From the NCBI GenBank assembly GCA_029959085.1, contig JARWIR010000002.1, forward strand, positions 58,458,154 to 58,522,153: a stretch of DNA of 64,000 bases, given 5' to 3'. How positions within the stretch are numbered: the stretch's first letter is position 1; the number at the start of each line of letters is the position of its first letter. The translations under genes were made by a program, and so were the position numbers. The notes beneath the pieces were generated by a model that ran no database searches, was not told where the DNA came from, and was given only the letters and a program-made list of their open reading frames with translations. This DNA is from Nemophila menziesii (lineage: Eukaryota; Streptophyta; Magnoliopsida; Boraginales; Hydrophyllaceae). This document shows positions 51,902 to 62,765 of this stretch, in pieces.

Positions 51902-53962
51902 CTAAAGACAAAAAAGAGGCCGTAAATTTTTTAACTGAAACAGTTTTTTTCCTTTTTTTGATTGATTAATTTTATGTTGAAAATGAATATTTTCCATGTT
52001 TAAGTGATTTTGTACTATTCTTCTGGACGATTCTTTACCAATTCTAAAATCACTTCGACTCCTCTCATGACCGAAGTATGATTCACATCGGTTTATGTAC
52101 AATACAATGAAATATGAAATAGATAATATGAGAAATCTGAATATTTTTGATAAAAAGATGGATAAAGGCAGCGACATTGTTTGGGAGAGGCTAGGGTTTT
52201 GTTCTTGGAACTTAGGTTTACATTGTAAATCTAATAACTTTAATATAGATTTTCTATAGTGTAAAAATTGAGCTCAATCTGAAATTTTGAGGTCTAAACT
52301 AAGCCCAGCTTTAGATTAAAAGAAAGCTCAATGTAGTATTACTAATACTACTTGAAACAATTGGGTCTCATAGTCAGATTTTACCAAAATACTCTGGTTG
52401 TAACCGAACAAAATAGAATATTGTAACATTTTTTTAATATTTTACTATCTCAATTAATCGAATCTAAAGATTAGAATTTTGTAAATAGAATGTGTACTTA
52501 CTTATAGACTAAAGAGTATCTTATTATTTTGTTTCTTAAATTTCCCACATATATGAATTATAAATTTATTTTTTACTTTTTTCTTTTTATATAAGTCAAG
52601 TATTTTGAAATGTATGGTTGAAAAAAATATCATTTTCCCTATATTCAACATACCAATAACATATTAGAGATATTTTTTTTCAAGCTGTGTTCGTGATTGA
52701 TTAGTACCTAATTTAAAATATTTTCAATATTGTTTAGATTTGTCATACCGTTTAGTTTATCTCTTTGAAAATGTTTCAATAATAAATATTTTGTATTGCT
52801 TACAACTGAAAGATATTTCTTGTTATTGTGTTGTTTTATTTTTTGTGAAGACGTGTGTTGTTTTTGTTAGAATATCAGTGACTTTAAGTTGTTAATTTAT
52901 AAATAGTTTATAATATTATTGATATGATAATTGGTTTGGCCTACTCTTTATATTTCTATATTCATGAAAAATTGATTGTCATGATGTACAATTACATAAA
53001 CATTGCAAATAGATTGATTTTAATGATACTTTTAATCATTTCTATAAAATTATAAAACATTTTTATTAATTGTAAATTTATAATCTATTCAAATTACTCG
53101 TTGTTGTTGTTTTCTTATTGTTTATAAATTAAAATGTGAATTTTAAATTTTAAATCCTGATTTAAAGAATAAAAAAATTCATAATGCCAAATCATTCTAC
53201 CAATTAGGGTAATTGTTTTAGAAAGATGGAGTAACGAATGTAAAAACTTGTTTTTAGGTATTTTTCAAATTTGAGAGGAAATAAATGGACTATAAAACAA
53301 TAATGAACACTTGAAATTCTTAACTTAATGCATCTAGGGATTTTTTTTTGTAAAATGATATAAAAATATAAGAAAAACTAGATCACTACAAGGACTACAT
53401 CACATGTATTTAGAGTTTTAGATGAAAAATTAATATTACGATATATCCTATAATTCCTATTGTAAGGGTAACATATCACCCCGTATCTTAAAAAATCAAC
53501 GTTGTTGTTGTTGTTTAGCGATCTAATCTTGTGTAACATTAAGATTTTTCGTAATAAGAGAAAGTAATATTGTAATTTTTTACAAGTTTATCTTCTAAAT
53601 AAAATTACAAAATATACTATTTAAAGAATAAATGTTGTTGCTAATGAAAATTGAGATAGGCGACATTAAGGACGCACATAAGTCGTGAATGGGCTGTCTC
53701 TAGCGACAACGCACATGTATTCTTGCTATGTCTCGTAGCTAGAACAACACGTGGTATTATATTTTGTTATAAAAAACATAAAAGTATATAAATGAAATAA
53801 CTTAAGCCGTAATAGAATAAATTTTAAAAAGTTAGGGGGAGCAAACAAGATTTTAAAAAATTTGAGGATTAATTCACTTATATATAAAAAAGAGCAAATG
53901 AAGATCCATATAAGAAAAAATTGAACAAAATTGTACCTGATATTAAAAAATCAACGAAATAG
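51902..53962 (+). repeat. Satellite unit 26, D-type with E-type tail
   Basis: Length 2061 bp. The body is near-identical to unit 24. From about 53685 it turns E-like (gtcgtgaatggg, tagcgacaac, gttaggggg, acttatatat), which marks the D/E junction. ORF 51902-52177 is intact. Confidence 0.95.
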
Positions 53963-54238
53963 CTAAAGACAAAAAAGAGGCCGTAAATTTTTTAACTGAA
54001 ACAGGTTTTTTCCTTTTTTTGATTGATTAATTTTATGTTGAAAATGAATATGTTCCATGTTTAAGTGATTTTGTACTATTCTTCTGGACGATTCTTTACC
54101 AATTCTAAAATCACTTCGACTCCTCTCATGACCGAAGTATGATTCACATCGGTTTATGTACAATACAATGAAATATGAAATAGATAATATGAGAAATCTG
54201 AATATTTTAGATAAAAAGATGGATAAAGGCAGCGACAA
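53963..54238 (-). pseudogene. Hypothetical ORF without its ATG (unit 27)
   Basis: The frame is open, but the start codon has become TTG (gacaatttt on the plus strand). In a eukaryote this would not initiate well; the next in-frame ATG lies only in the C-terminal part. Unit 29 (58155-58430) has the same lesion, so the start-loss allele was duplicated. Confidence 0.4.
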
Positions 54239-54726
54239 TTTTTGGGAGAGGCTAGGGTTTTGTTCTTGGAACTTATGTTTACATTGTAAATCTAATAACT
54301 TTAATATAGATTTTCTATAGTGTAAAAATTGAGCCCAATCTGAAATTTTGAGGTCTAAACTAAGCCCAGCTTGAGATTAAAAGAAAGCTCAATGTAGTAT
54401 TACTAATACTACTTGAAACAATTGGGTCTCATAGTCAGATTTTACCAAAATACTCTGGTTGTAACCGAACAACATAGAACATTGTAACATTTTTTTAATA
54501 TTTTACTACCTCAATTAATCGAATCTAAAGATTAGAAGTTTGTAAATAGAATGTGTACTTACTTATAGACTAAAGAGTAGCTTATTATTTTGTTTCTTAA
54601 CTTTCCCACATATATGAATGATAAATTTATTTTTGACTTTTTTCTTTTTATATAAGTCAAGTATTTTGAAATGTATGGTTGAAAAAAATATCATTTTCCC
54701 TATATTCAACATACTAATAACATATT

Positions 54727-54780
54727 TTTATAGAGTATGATTTCTATTTCCAATAACTAATAGAATTTTATTTTACTAAT
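54727..54780 (+). repeat. 54-bp segment specific to E-type units (unit 27)
   Basis: Present between acatatt and agagatattt in units 27, 29 (58919-58972), 30 (61052-61105) and 31 (63188-63241), absent in all others. It contains ccaataactaatag, resembling the adjacent ccaataacatattag, and two copies of actaatag counting the right junction. Linked with a C to T change (atactaataac) in 27, 29 and 30. It is either an insertion in E units or a deletion in the rest. Confidence 0.85.
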
Positions 54781-55077
54781 AGAGATATTTTTTTTCAAGC
54801 TGTGTTAGTGATTGATTAGTACCTAATTTGAAATATTTGAAATATTGTTTAGATTTGTCATACCGATTAACGTGGTTTCCCAAACTATTTGGTGATAGTT
54901 TATCTCTTTGAAAATGTTTCAATAATAAATATTCTGTATTGGTTACAACTGAAAGATATTTGTTGTTATTGTGTTGTTTTATTTTTGTGAAGACGTGTGT
55001 TGTTTTTGTTAGAATATCAGTGACTTTAAGTTGTTAATTTATAAATAGTTTATAATATTATTGATAGGATAATTGGT

Positions 55078-55269
55078 TTGGCCTACTCTTTATATTTCTA
55101 TATTCATAAAAAATTAATTGTCATGATGTACAATTACATAAACATTGACAATAGATTGATTTTAATGATACTTTTAATCATTTCTATTAAATTACAGAAC
55201 ACTTTTATCAATCGTAAGTTTATAATCTATTCAAATTACACGTTGTTGTTGTTTTCTTATTGTTTATAA
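55078..55269 (+). CDS. Hydrophobic forward ORF, open in unit 27
   Basis: The frame begins at a TTG; the first ATG is at 55123, giving about 48 residues rich in Ile, Leu, Tyr and Asn. In most units the same frame is interrupted by a single TAG or TAA (ttatagaac, ttataaaac). Here the position is CAG (ttacagaac). It lies just downstream of the conserved TATAAATAG motif. No family recognised; chance ORF in A+T-rich DNA is a strong alternative. Confidence 0.2.
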   Translation: MAYSLYFYIHKKLIVMMYNYINIDNRLILMILLIISIKLQNTFINRKFIIYSNYTLLLFSYCL

Positions 55270-56101
55270 ATTTAAATTTGAATTTTAAATTTTAAATCCT
55301 GATTTAAAGATTAAAAAAATTCATAATGCCAAATCATTCTACCAATTAGGGTAATTGTTTTAGAAAGATGGAGTAACGAATGTAAGAACATGTTGTTAGG
55401 TATTTTTCAAATTTGAGAGGAAATAAATGGACTATTAAGCAATAATGAACACTTGAAATTCTTAACTTAATGCATCTAGGGATTTTTTTTGTAAAATGAT
55501 ATAAAAATATAAGAATAACTAGATCACTACAAGGACTACATCACATGTATTTAGAGTTCTAGACAAAAAATTAATATTACGATATATCCTATAATTCCTA
55601 ATGTAAGGGTAACATATCACCCCTTATCTTAAAAAAATCAACGTTGTTGTTATTGTTTAGCGATCTAATCTTGTGAAACATTAAGATTTTTCGTAATAAG
55701 AGAAAGTAATATTGTAATTTTTTACAAGTTTATCTTCTAAATAAAATTACAAAATATACTATTTAAAGAATAAATGTTGTTGCTAATGAAAATTGAGATA
55801 GGCGACATTAAGGACGCACATAAGTCTTGAATGGGCTGTCTCTAGCGACAACGCATATGTATTCTTGCTATGTCTCGTAGCTAGAACAACACGTGGTATT
55901 ATATTTCGTTATAAAAAAACATAAAAGTATATAAATGAAATAATTTAAGCCGTAAAAGAATAAATGTTAAAAATTTAGGGGGAGCAAGATTTTAAAAAAT
56001 TTGAGGATTAATTCACTTATATATACAAAAGAGCAAATGAAGATCAATATAAGAAAAAATTGAACTAAATTGTACCTGATATCAAAAAATCAACGAAATA
56101 G

Positions 56102-58154
56102 CTAAAGACAAAAAAGAGGCCGTAAATTTTTTAACTGAAACAGGGTTTTTCCTTTTTTTGATTGATTAATTTTATGTTGAAAATGAATATTTTCCATGTT
56201 TAAGTGATTTTGTACTATTCTTCTGGACGATTCTTTACCAATTCTAAAATCACTTCTACTTCTCTCATGACCGAAGTACATCGGTTTATGTACAATACAA
56301 TGAAATATGAAATAGATAATATGGGAAATCTGAATATTTTTTATAAAAAGATGGATAAAGGCAGCGACATTGTTTGGGAGAGGCTAGGGTTTTATTCTTG
56401 GAACTTATGTTTACATTGTAAATCTAATAACTTTAATATAGATTTTCTATAGTGTAAAAATTGAGCCCAATCTGAAATTTTGAGGTCTAAACTAAGCCCA
56501 GCTTGAGATTAAAAGAAAGCTCAATGTAGTATTACTAATACTACTTGAAACAATTGGGTCTCATAGTCAGATTTTACCAAAATACTCTGGTTGGAACCGA
56601 ACAACATAGAATATTGTAACATATTTTTAATATTTTACTATCTCAATTAATCGAATCTAAAGATTAGAAGTTTGTAAATAGAATGTGTACTTACTTATAG
56701 ACTAAAGAGTAGCTTATTATTTTGTTTCTTAACTTTCCCACATATATGAATGATAAATTTATTTTTGACTTTTTTCTTTTTATATAAGTCAAGTATTTTG
56801 AAATGTATGGTTGAAAAAAATATCATTTTCCCTATATTCAACATACCAATAACATATTAGAGATATTTTTTTTCAAGCTGTGTTCGTGATTGATTAGTAC
56901 CTAATTTAAAATATTTTCAATATTGTTTAGATTTGTCATACCGTTTAGTTTATCTCTTTGAAAATGTTTCAATAATAAATATTTTGTATTGCTTACAACT
57001 GAAAGATATTTGTTGTTATTGTGTTGTTTTATTTTTTGTGAAGACGTGTGTTGTTTTTGTTAGAATATCAGTGACTTTAAGTTGTTAATTTATAAATAGT
57101 TTATAATATCATTGATATGATAATTGGTTTGGCCTACTCTTTATATTTCTATATTCATAAAAAATTGATTGTCATGATGTACAATTACATAAACATTGCA
57201 AATAGATTGATTTTAATGATACTTTTAATCATTTCTATAAAATTATAAAACACTTTTATCAATTGTAAATTTATAATCTATTCAAATTACTCGTTGTTGT
57301 TGTTTTCTTATTGTTTATAAATTTAAATGTGAATTTTAAATTTTAAATCCTGATTTAAAGATTAAAAAAATTCATAATGCCAAATCATTCTACCAATTAG
57401 GGTAATTGTTTTAGAAAGATGGAATAACGAATGTAAAAACTTGTTTTTAGGTATTTTTCAAATTTGAGAGGAAATAAATGGACTATAAAACAATAATGAA
57501 CACTTGAAATTCTTAACTTAATGCATCTAGGGATTTTTTTTGTAAAATGATATAAAAATATAAGAATAACTAGATCACTACAAGGACTACATCACATGTA
57601 TTTAGAGTTTTAGATGAAAAATTAATATTACGATATATCCTATAATTCCTATTGTAAGGGTAACATATCACCCCGTATCTTAAAAAATCAACGTTGTTGT
57701 TGTTGTTTAGCGATCTAATCTTGTGTAACATTAAGATTTTTCGTAATAAGAGAAAGTAATATTGTAATTTTTTACAAGTTTATCTTCTAAATAAAATTAC
57801 AAAATATACTATTTAAAGAATAAATGTTGTTGCTAATGAAAATTGAGATAGGCGACATTAAGGACGCACATAAGTCGTGAATGGGCTGTCTCTAGCGACA
57901 ACGCACATGTATTCTTGCTATGTCTCGTAGCTAGAACAGCACGTGGTATTATATTTTTTTATAAAAAACATAAAAGTATATAAATGAAATAATTTAAGCC
58001 GTAATAGAATAAATTTTAAAAAGTTAGGGGGAGCAAACAAGATTTTAAAAAATTTGAGGATTAATTCACTTATATATAAAAAAGAGCAAATGAAGATCCA
58101 TATAAGAAAAAATTGAACAAAATTGTACCTGATATTAAAAAATCAACGAAATAG
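56102..58154 (+). repeat. Satellite unit 28, E/D mosaic
   Basis: Length 2053 bp, the shortest unit. Its first ~700 bp are E-type and shared with unit 30 (7-bp loss near 56278, cttctacttctctc). The middle is D-type (28-bp microhomology deletion near 56945, no 54-bp segment). The tail is E-like again. Confidence 0.95.
56204..56452 (+). other. Forward open frame created by a 7-bp loss (unit 28)
   Basis: The 7-bp loss at gaagta/catcgg (56278/56279) joins two frames on the plus strand, antisense to the 91-codon ORF, and frameshifts the latter. The open frame starts with GTG; its first ATG is at 56267, leaving 61 codons. It is most likely a by-product of the deletion, not a gene. Confidence 0.15.
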
Positions 58155-58430
58155 CTAAAGACAAAAAAGAGGCCATAAATTTTTTAACTGAAACAGGTTT
58201 TTTCCTTTTTTTGATTGATTAATTTTATGTTGAAAATGAATATTTTCCATGTTTAAGTGATTTTGTACTATTCTTCTGGACGATTCTTTACCAATTCTAA
58301 AATCACTTCGACTCCTCTCATGACCGAAGTATGATTCACATCGGTTTATGTACAATACAATGAAATATGAAATAGATAATATGAGAAATCTGAATATTTT
58401 AGATAAAAAGATGGATAAAGGCAGCGACAA
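58155..58430 (-). pseudogene. Hypothetical ORF without its ATG (unit 29)
   Basis: TTG replaces ATG as in unit 27, and one Arg near the C-terminus is Trp (ggccataaat). The stop-free frame persists although initiation is lost. Confidence 0.4.
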
Positions 58431-59257
58431 TTTTTGTGAGAGGCTAGGGTTTTGTTCTTGGAACTTATGTTTACATTGTAAATCTAATAACTTTAATATA
58501 GATTTTCTATAGTGTAAAAATTGAGCCCAATCTGAAATTTTGAGTTCTAAACTAAGCCCAGCTTGAGATTAAAAGAAAGCTCAATGTAGTATTACTAATA
58601 CTACTTGAAACAATTGGGTCTCATAGTCAGATTTTACCAAAATACTCTGGTTGTAACCGAACAACATAGAATATTGTAACATTTTTTTAATATTTTACTA
58701 TCTCAATTAATCGAATCTAAAGATTAGAAGTTTGTAAATAGAATGTGTACTTACTTATAGACTAAAAAGTAGCTTATTATTTTGTTTCTTAACTTTCCCA
58801 CATATATGAATGATAAATTTATTTTTGACTTTTTTCTTTTTATATAAGTCAAGTATTTTGAAATGTATGGTTGAAAAAAATATCATTTTCCCTATATTCA
58901 ACATACTAATAACATATTTTTATACAGTATGATTTCTATTTCCAATAACTAATAGAATTTTATTTTACTAATATAGATATTTTTTTTCAAGCTGTGTTAG
59001 TGATTGATTAGTACCTAATTTAAAATATTTTCAATATTGTTTAGATTTGTCATACCGATTAACGTGGTTTCCCAAACTATTTGGTGATAGTTTATCTCTT
59101 TGAAAATGTTTCAATAATAAATATTATGTATTGGTTACAACTGAAAGATATTTGTTGTTATTGTGTTGTTTTATTTTTGTGAAGACGTGTGTTGTTTTTG
59201 TTAGAATATCAGTGACTTTAAGTTGTTAATTTATAAATAGTTTATAATATTATTGAT

Positions 59258-59461
59258 ATGATAATTGGTTTGGCCTACTCTTTATATTTCTATATTCATA
59301 AAAAATTAATTGTCATGATGTACAATTACATAAACATTGACAATAGATTGATTTTAATGATACTTTTAATCATTTCTATTAAATTACAAAACACTTTTAT
59401 CAATCGTAAGTTTATAATCTATTCAAATTACACGTTGTTGTTGTTTTCTTATTGTTTATAA
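59258..59461 (+). CDS. Hydrophobic forward ORF, open in unit 29
   Basis: Sixty-seven codons from an ATG at 59258, 19 bp or so downstream of TATAAATAG. The codon that is a stop in other units is CAA here, against CAG in unit 27. Asp28, Arg47 and Thr55 also distinguish 27/29 from the interrupted versions (Ala, Cys, Ser). Composition suggests membrane-like hydrophobicity but no recognisable domain. Confidence 0.2.
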   Translation: MIIGLAYSLYFYIHKKLIVMMYNYINIDNRLILMILLIISIKLQNTFINRKFIIYSNYTLLLFSYCL

Positions 59462-60294
59462 ATTTAAATGTGAATTTTAAATTTTAAATCCTGATTTAAA
59501 GATTAAAAAAAATCATAATGCCAAATCATTCTACCAATTAGGGTAATTGTTTTAGAAAGATGGAGTAACGAATGTAAAAACTTGTTTTTAGGTATTTTTC
59601 AAATTTGAGAGGAAATAAATGGACTATAAAACAATAATGAACACTTGAAATTCTTAACTTAATGCATCTAGGGATTTTTTTTGTAAAATGATATAAAAAT
59701 ATAAGAATAACTAGATCACTACAAGGACTACATCACATGTATTTAGAGTTTTAGATGAAAAATTAATATTACGATATATCCTATAATTCCTAGTGTAAGG
59801 GTAACATATCACCCCTTATCTTAAAAAAATCAACGTTGATGTTGTTGTTTAGCGATCTAATCTTGTGTAACGTTAAGATTTTTCGTAATAAGAGAAAGTA
59901 ATATTGTAATTTTTTACAAGTTTATCTTCTAAATAAAATTACAAAATATACTATTTAAAGAATAAATGTTGTTGCTAATGAAAATTGAGATAGGACATTA
60001 AGGACGCACATAAGTCGTGAATGGGCTGTCTCTAGCGACAACGCACATGTATTCTTGCTATGTCTCGTAGCTAGAACAACACGTGGTATTATATTTTGTT
60101 ATAGAAAACATAAAAGTATATAAATGAAATAATTTAAGCCGTAATAGAATAAATTTTAAAAAGTTAGGGGGAGCAAACAAGATTTTAAAAAATTTGAAGA
60201 TTAATTCACTTATATATACAAAAGAGCAAATGAAGATCAATATAAGAAAAAATTGAACTAAATTGTACCTGATATGAAAAAATCAACGAAATAG

Positions 60295-62426
60295 CTAAAG
60301 ACAAAAAAGAGGCCGTAAATTTTTTAACTGAAACAGGGTTTTTCCTTTTTTTGATTGATTAATTTTATGTTGAAAATGAATATTTTCCATGTTTAAGTGA
60401 TTTTGTACTATTCTTCTGGACGATTCTTTACCAATTCTAAAATCACTTCTACTTCTCTCATGACCGAAGTACATCGGTTTATGTACAATACAATGAAATA
60501 TGAAATAGATAATATGGGAAATCTGAATATTTTTTATAAAAAGATGGATAAAGGCAGCGACATTGTTTGGGAGAGGCTAGGGTTTTATTCTTGGAACTTA
60601 TGTTTACATTGTAAATCTAATAACTTTAATATAGATTTTCTATAGTGTAAAAATTGAGCCCAATCTGAAATTTTGAGGTCTAAACTAAGCCCAGCTTGAG
60701 ATTAATAAAAAGCTCAATGTAGTATTACTAATACTACTTGAAACAATTGGGTCTCATAGTCAGATTTTACCAAAATACTCTGGTTCGAACCGAACAACAT
60801 AGAATATTGTAACATATTTTTAATATTTTACTATCTCAATTAATCGAATCTAAAGATTAGAAGTTTGTAAATAGAATGTGTACTTACTTATAGACTAAAG
60901 AGTAGCTTATTATTTTGTTTCTTAACTTTCCCACATATATGAATGATAAATTTATTTTTGACTTTTTTCTTTTTATATAAGTCAAGTATTTTGAAATGTA
61001 TGGTTGAAAAAAATATCATTTTCCCTATATTCAACATACTAATAACATATTTTTATAGAGTATGATTTCTATTTCCAATAACTAATAGAATTTTATTTTA
61101 CTAATAGAGATATTTTTTTTCAAGCTGTGTTAGTGATTGATTAGTACCTAATTTAAAATATTTTCAATATTGTTTAGATTTGTCATACCGATTAACGTGG
61201 TATCCCAAACTATTTGGTGATAGTTTATCTCTTTGAAAATGTTTGAATAATAAATATTTTGTATTGCTTACAACTGAAAGATATTTGTTCTTATTGTGTT
61301 GTTTTATTTTTGTGAAGACGTGTGTTGTTTTTGTTAGAATATCAGTGACTTTAAGTTGTTAATTTATAAATAGTTTATAATATTATTGATATGATAATTG
61401 GTTTGGCCTACTCTTTATATTTCTATATTCATAAAAAATTAATTGTCATGATGTACAATTACATAAACATTGCAAATTGATTGATTTTAATGATACTTTT
61501 AATCATTTCTATAAAATTATAGAACACTTTTATCAATTGTAAATTTATAATCTATTCAAATTACTCGTTGTTGTTGTTTTCTTATTGTTTATAAATTTAA
61601 ATGTGAATTTTTAATTTTAAATCCTAATTTAAAGATTAAAAAAATTCATAATGCCAAATCATTCTAACAATTAGGGTAATTGTTTTAGAAAGATGGAGTA
61701 ACGAATGTAAAAACTTGTTTTTAGGTATTTTTCAAATTTGAGAGGAAATAAATGGACTATAAAACAATAATGAACACTTGAAATTCTTAACTTAATGCAT
61801 CTATGGATTTTTTTTGTAAAATGATATAAAAATATTAGAATAACTAGATCACTACAAGGACTACATCACATGTATTTAGAGTTTTAGATGAAAAATTAAT
61901 ATTACGATATATCCTATAATTCCTAGTGTAAGGGTAACATATCACCCCGTATCTTAAAAAAATCAACGTTGTTGTTGTTGTTTAGCGATCTAATCTTGTG
62001 TAACGTTAAGATTTTTCGTAATAAGAGAAAGTAATATTGTAATTTTTACAAGTTTATCTTCTAAATAAAATTACAAAATATATTATTTAAAGAATAAATG
62101 TTGTTGCTAATGAAGATTGAGATAGGACATTAAGGACGCACATAAGTCCTAAATGGGCTGTCTCTAGCAACAACGCACATGTATTCTTGCTATGTCTCGT
62201 AGCTAGAACAACACGTGGTATTATATTTTGTTATAAAAAACATAAAAGTATATAAATGAAATAATTTAAGCCTTAATAGAATAAATTTTAAAAAGTTAGG
62301 GGGAGCAAACAAGATTTTCAAAAATTTGAGGATTAATTCACTTATATATAAAAAAGAGCAAATGAAGATCGATATAAGAAAAAATTGAACAAAATTGTAC
62401 CTGATATTAAAAAATCAACGAAATAG
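60295..62426 (+). repeat. Satellite unit 30, E-type long form
   Basis: Length 2132 bp. The first part matches unit 28 (7-bp loss near the ORF, open forward frame 60397-60645). The middle carries the 54-bp segment at 61052-61105, unlike unit 28. The tail has gtcctaaatggg. Confidence 0.95.
60397..60645 (+). other. Forward open frame created by a 7-bp loss (unit 30)
   Basis: Identical allele to unit 28: same 7-bp loss, same frame, first ATG at 60460. It shows that 28 and 30 share descent for this segment even though their middles differ. Confidence 0.15.
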
Positions 62427-62765
62427 CTAAAGACAAAAAAGAGGCCGTAAATTTTTTAACTGAAACAGGTTTTTTCCTTTTTTTGATTGATTAATTTTAT
62501 GTTGAAAATGAATATTTTCCATGTTTAAGTGATTTTGTACTATTCTTCTGGACGATTCTTTACCAATTCTAATATCACTGCGACTCCTCTCATGACCGAA
62601 GTATGATTCACATCGGTTTATGTACAATACAATGAAATATGAAATAGATAATATGAGAAATCTGAATATTTTTGATAAAAAGATGGATAAAGGCAGCGAC
62701 ATAGTTTGGGAGAGGCTAGGGTTTTGTTCTTGGAACTTATGTTTACATTGTAAATCTAATAACAT
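62427..62765 (-). CDS. Hypothetical ORF with N-terminal extension, 112 aa (unit 31)
   Basis: A T to A change (taacattaat) creates an ATG 21 codons upstream of the usual one, in the same open frame. The extension, beginning MLLDLQCKHKF, reads through the telo-box region. This shows directly that the frame upstream of the usual ATG is open. The usual ATG is retained. Confidence 0.28.
   Translation of the reverse strand: MLLDLQCKHKFQEQNPSLSQTMSLPLSIFLSKIFRFLILSISYFIVLYINRCESYFGHERSRSDIRIGKESSRRIVQNHLNMENIHFQHKINQSKKGKNLFQLKNLRPLFCL

Larger units (their letters stand above)
53963..56101 (+). repeat. Satellite unit 27, E-type long form
   Basis: Length 2139 bp. It carries a 54-bp extra segment at 54727-54780. 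The start codon of the reverse ORF is lost (gacaattt instead of gacattg), and residue 63 is His (atatgttcc). A forward frame at 55078-55269 is open here. Many private substitutions, for example aaatatttgaaatattg. Confidence 0.95.
58155..60294 (+). repeat. Satellite unit 29, E-type long form, sister of 27
   Basis: Length 2140 bp. The 54-bp segment is at 58919-58972. The reverse ORF start codon is lost as in 27, and one further change (gtgagaggc) lies upstream of it. The forward frame 59258-59461 is open. A 3-bp loss (gataggacatt) is shared with unit 30. Confidence 0.95.

Noticed and set aside
60058..60240. Reverse-strand 60-codon open frame in unit 29
   Set aside because: It starts at TTG, is not open in most other units, and has only A+T-biased hydrophobic composition; it reads as chance.
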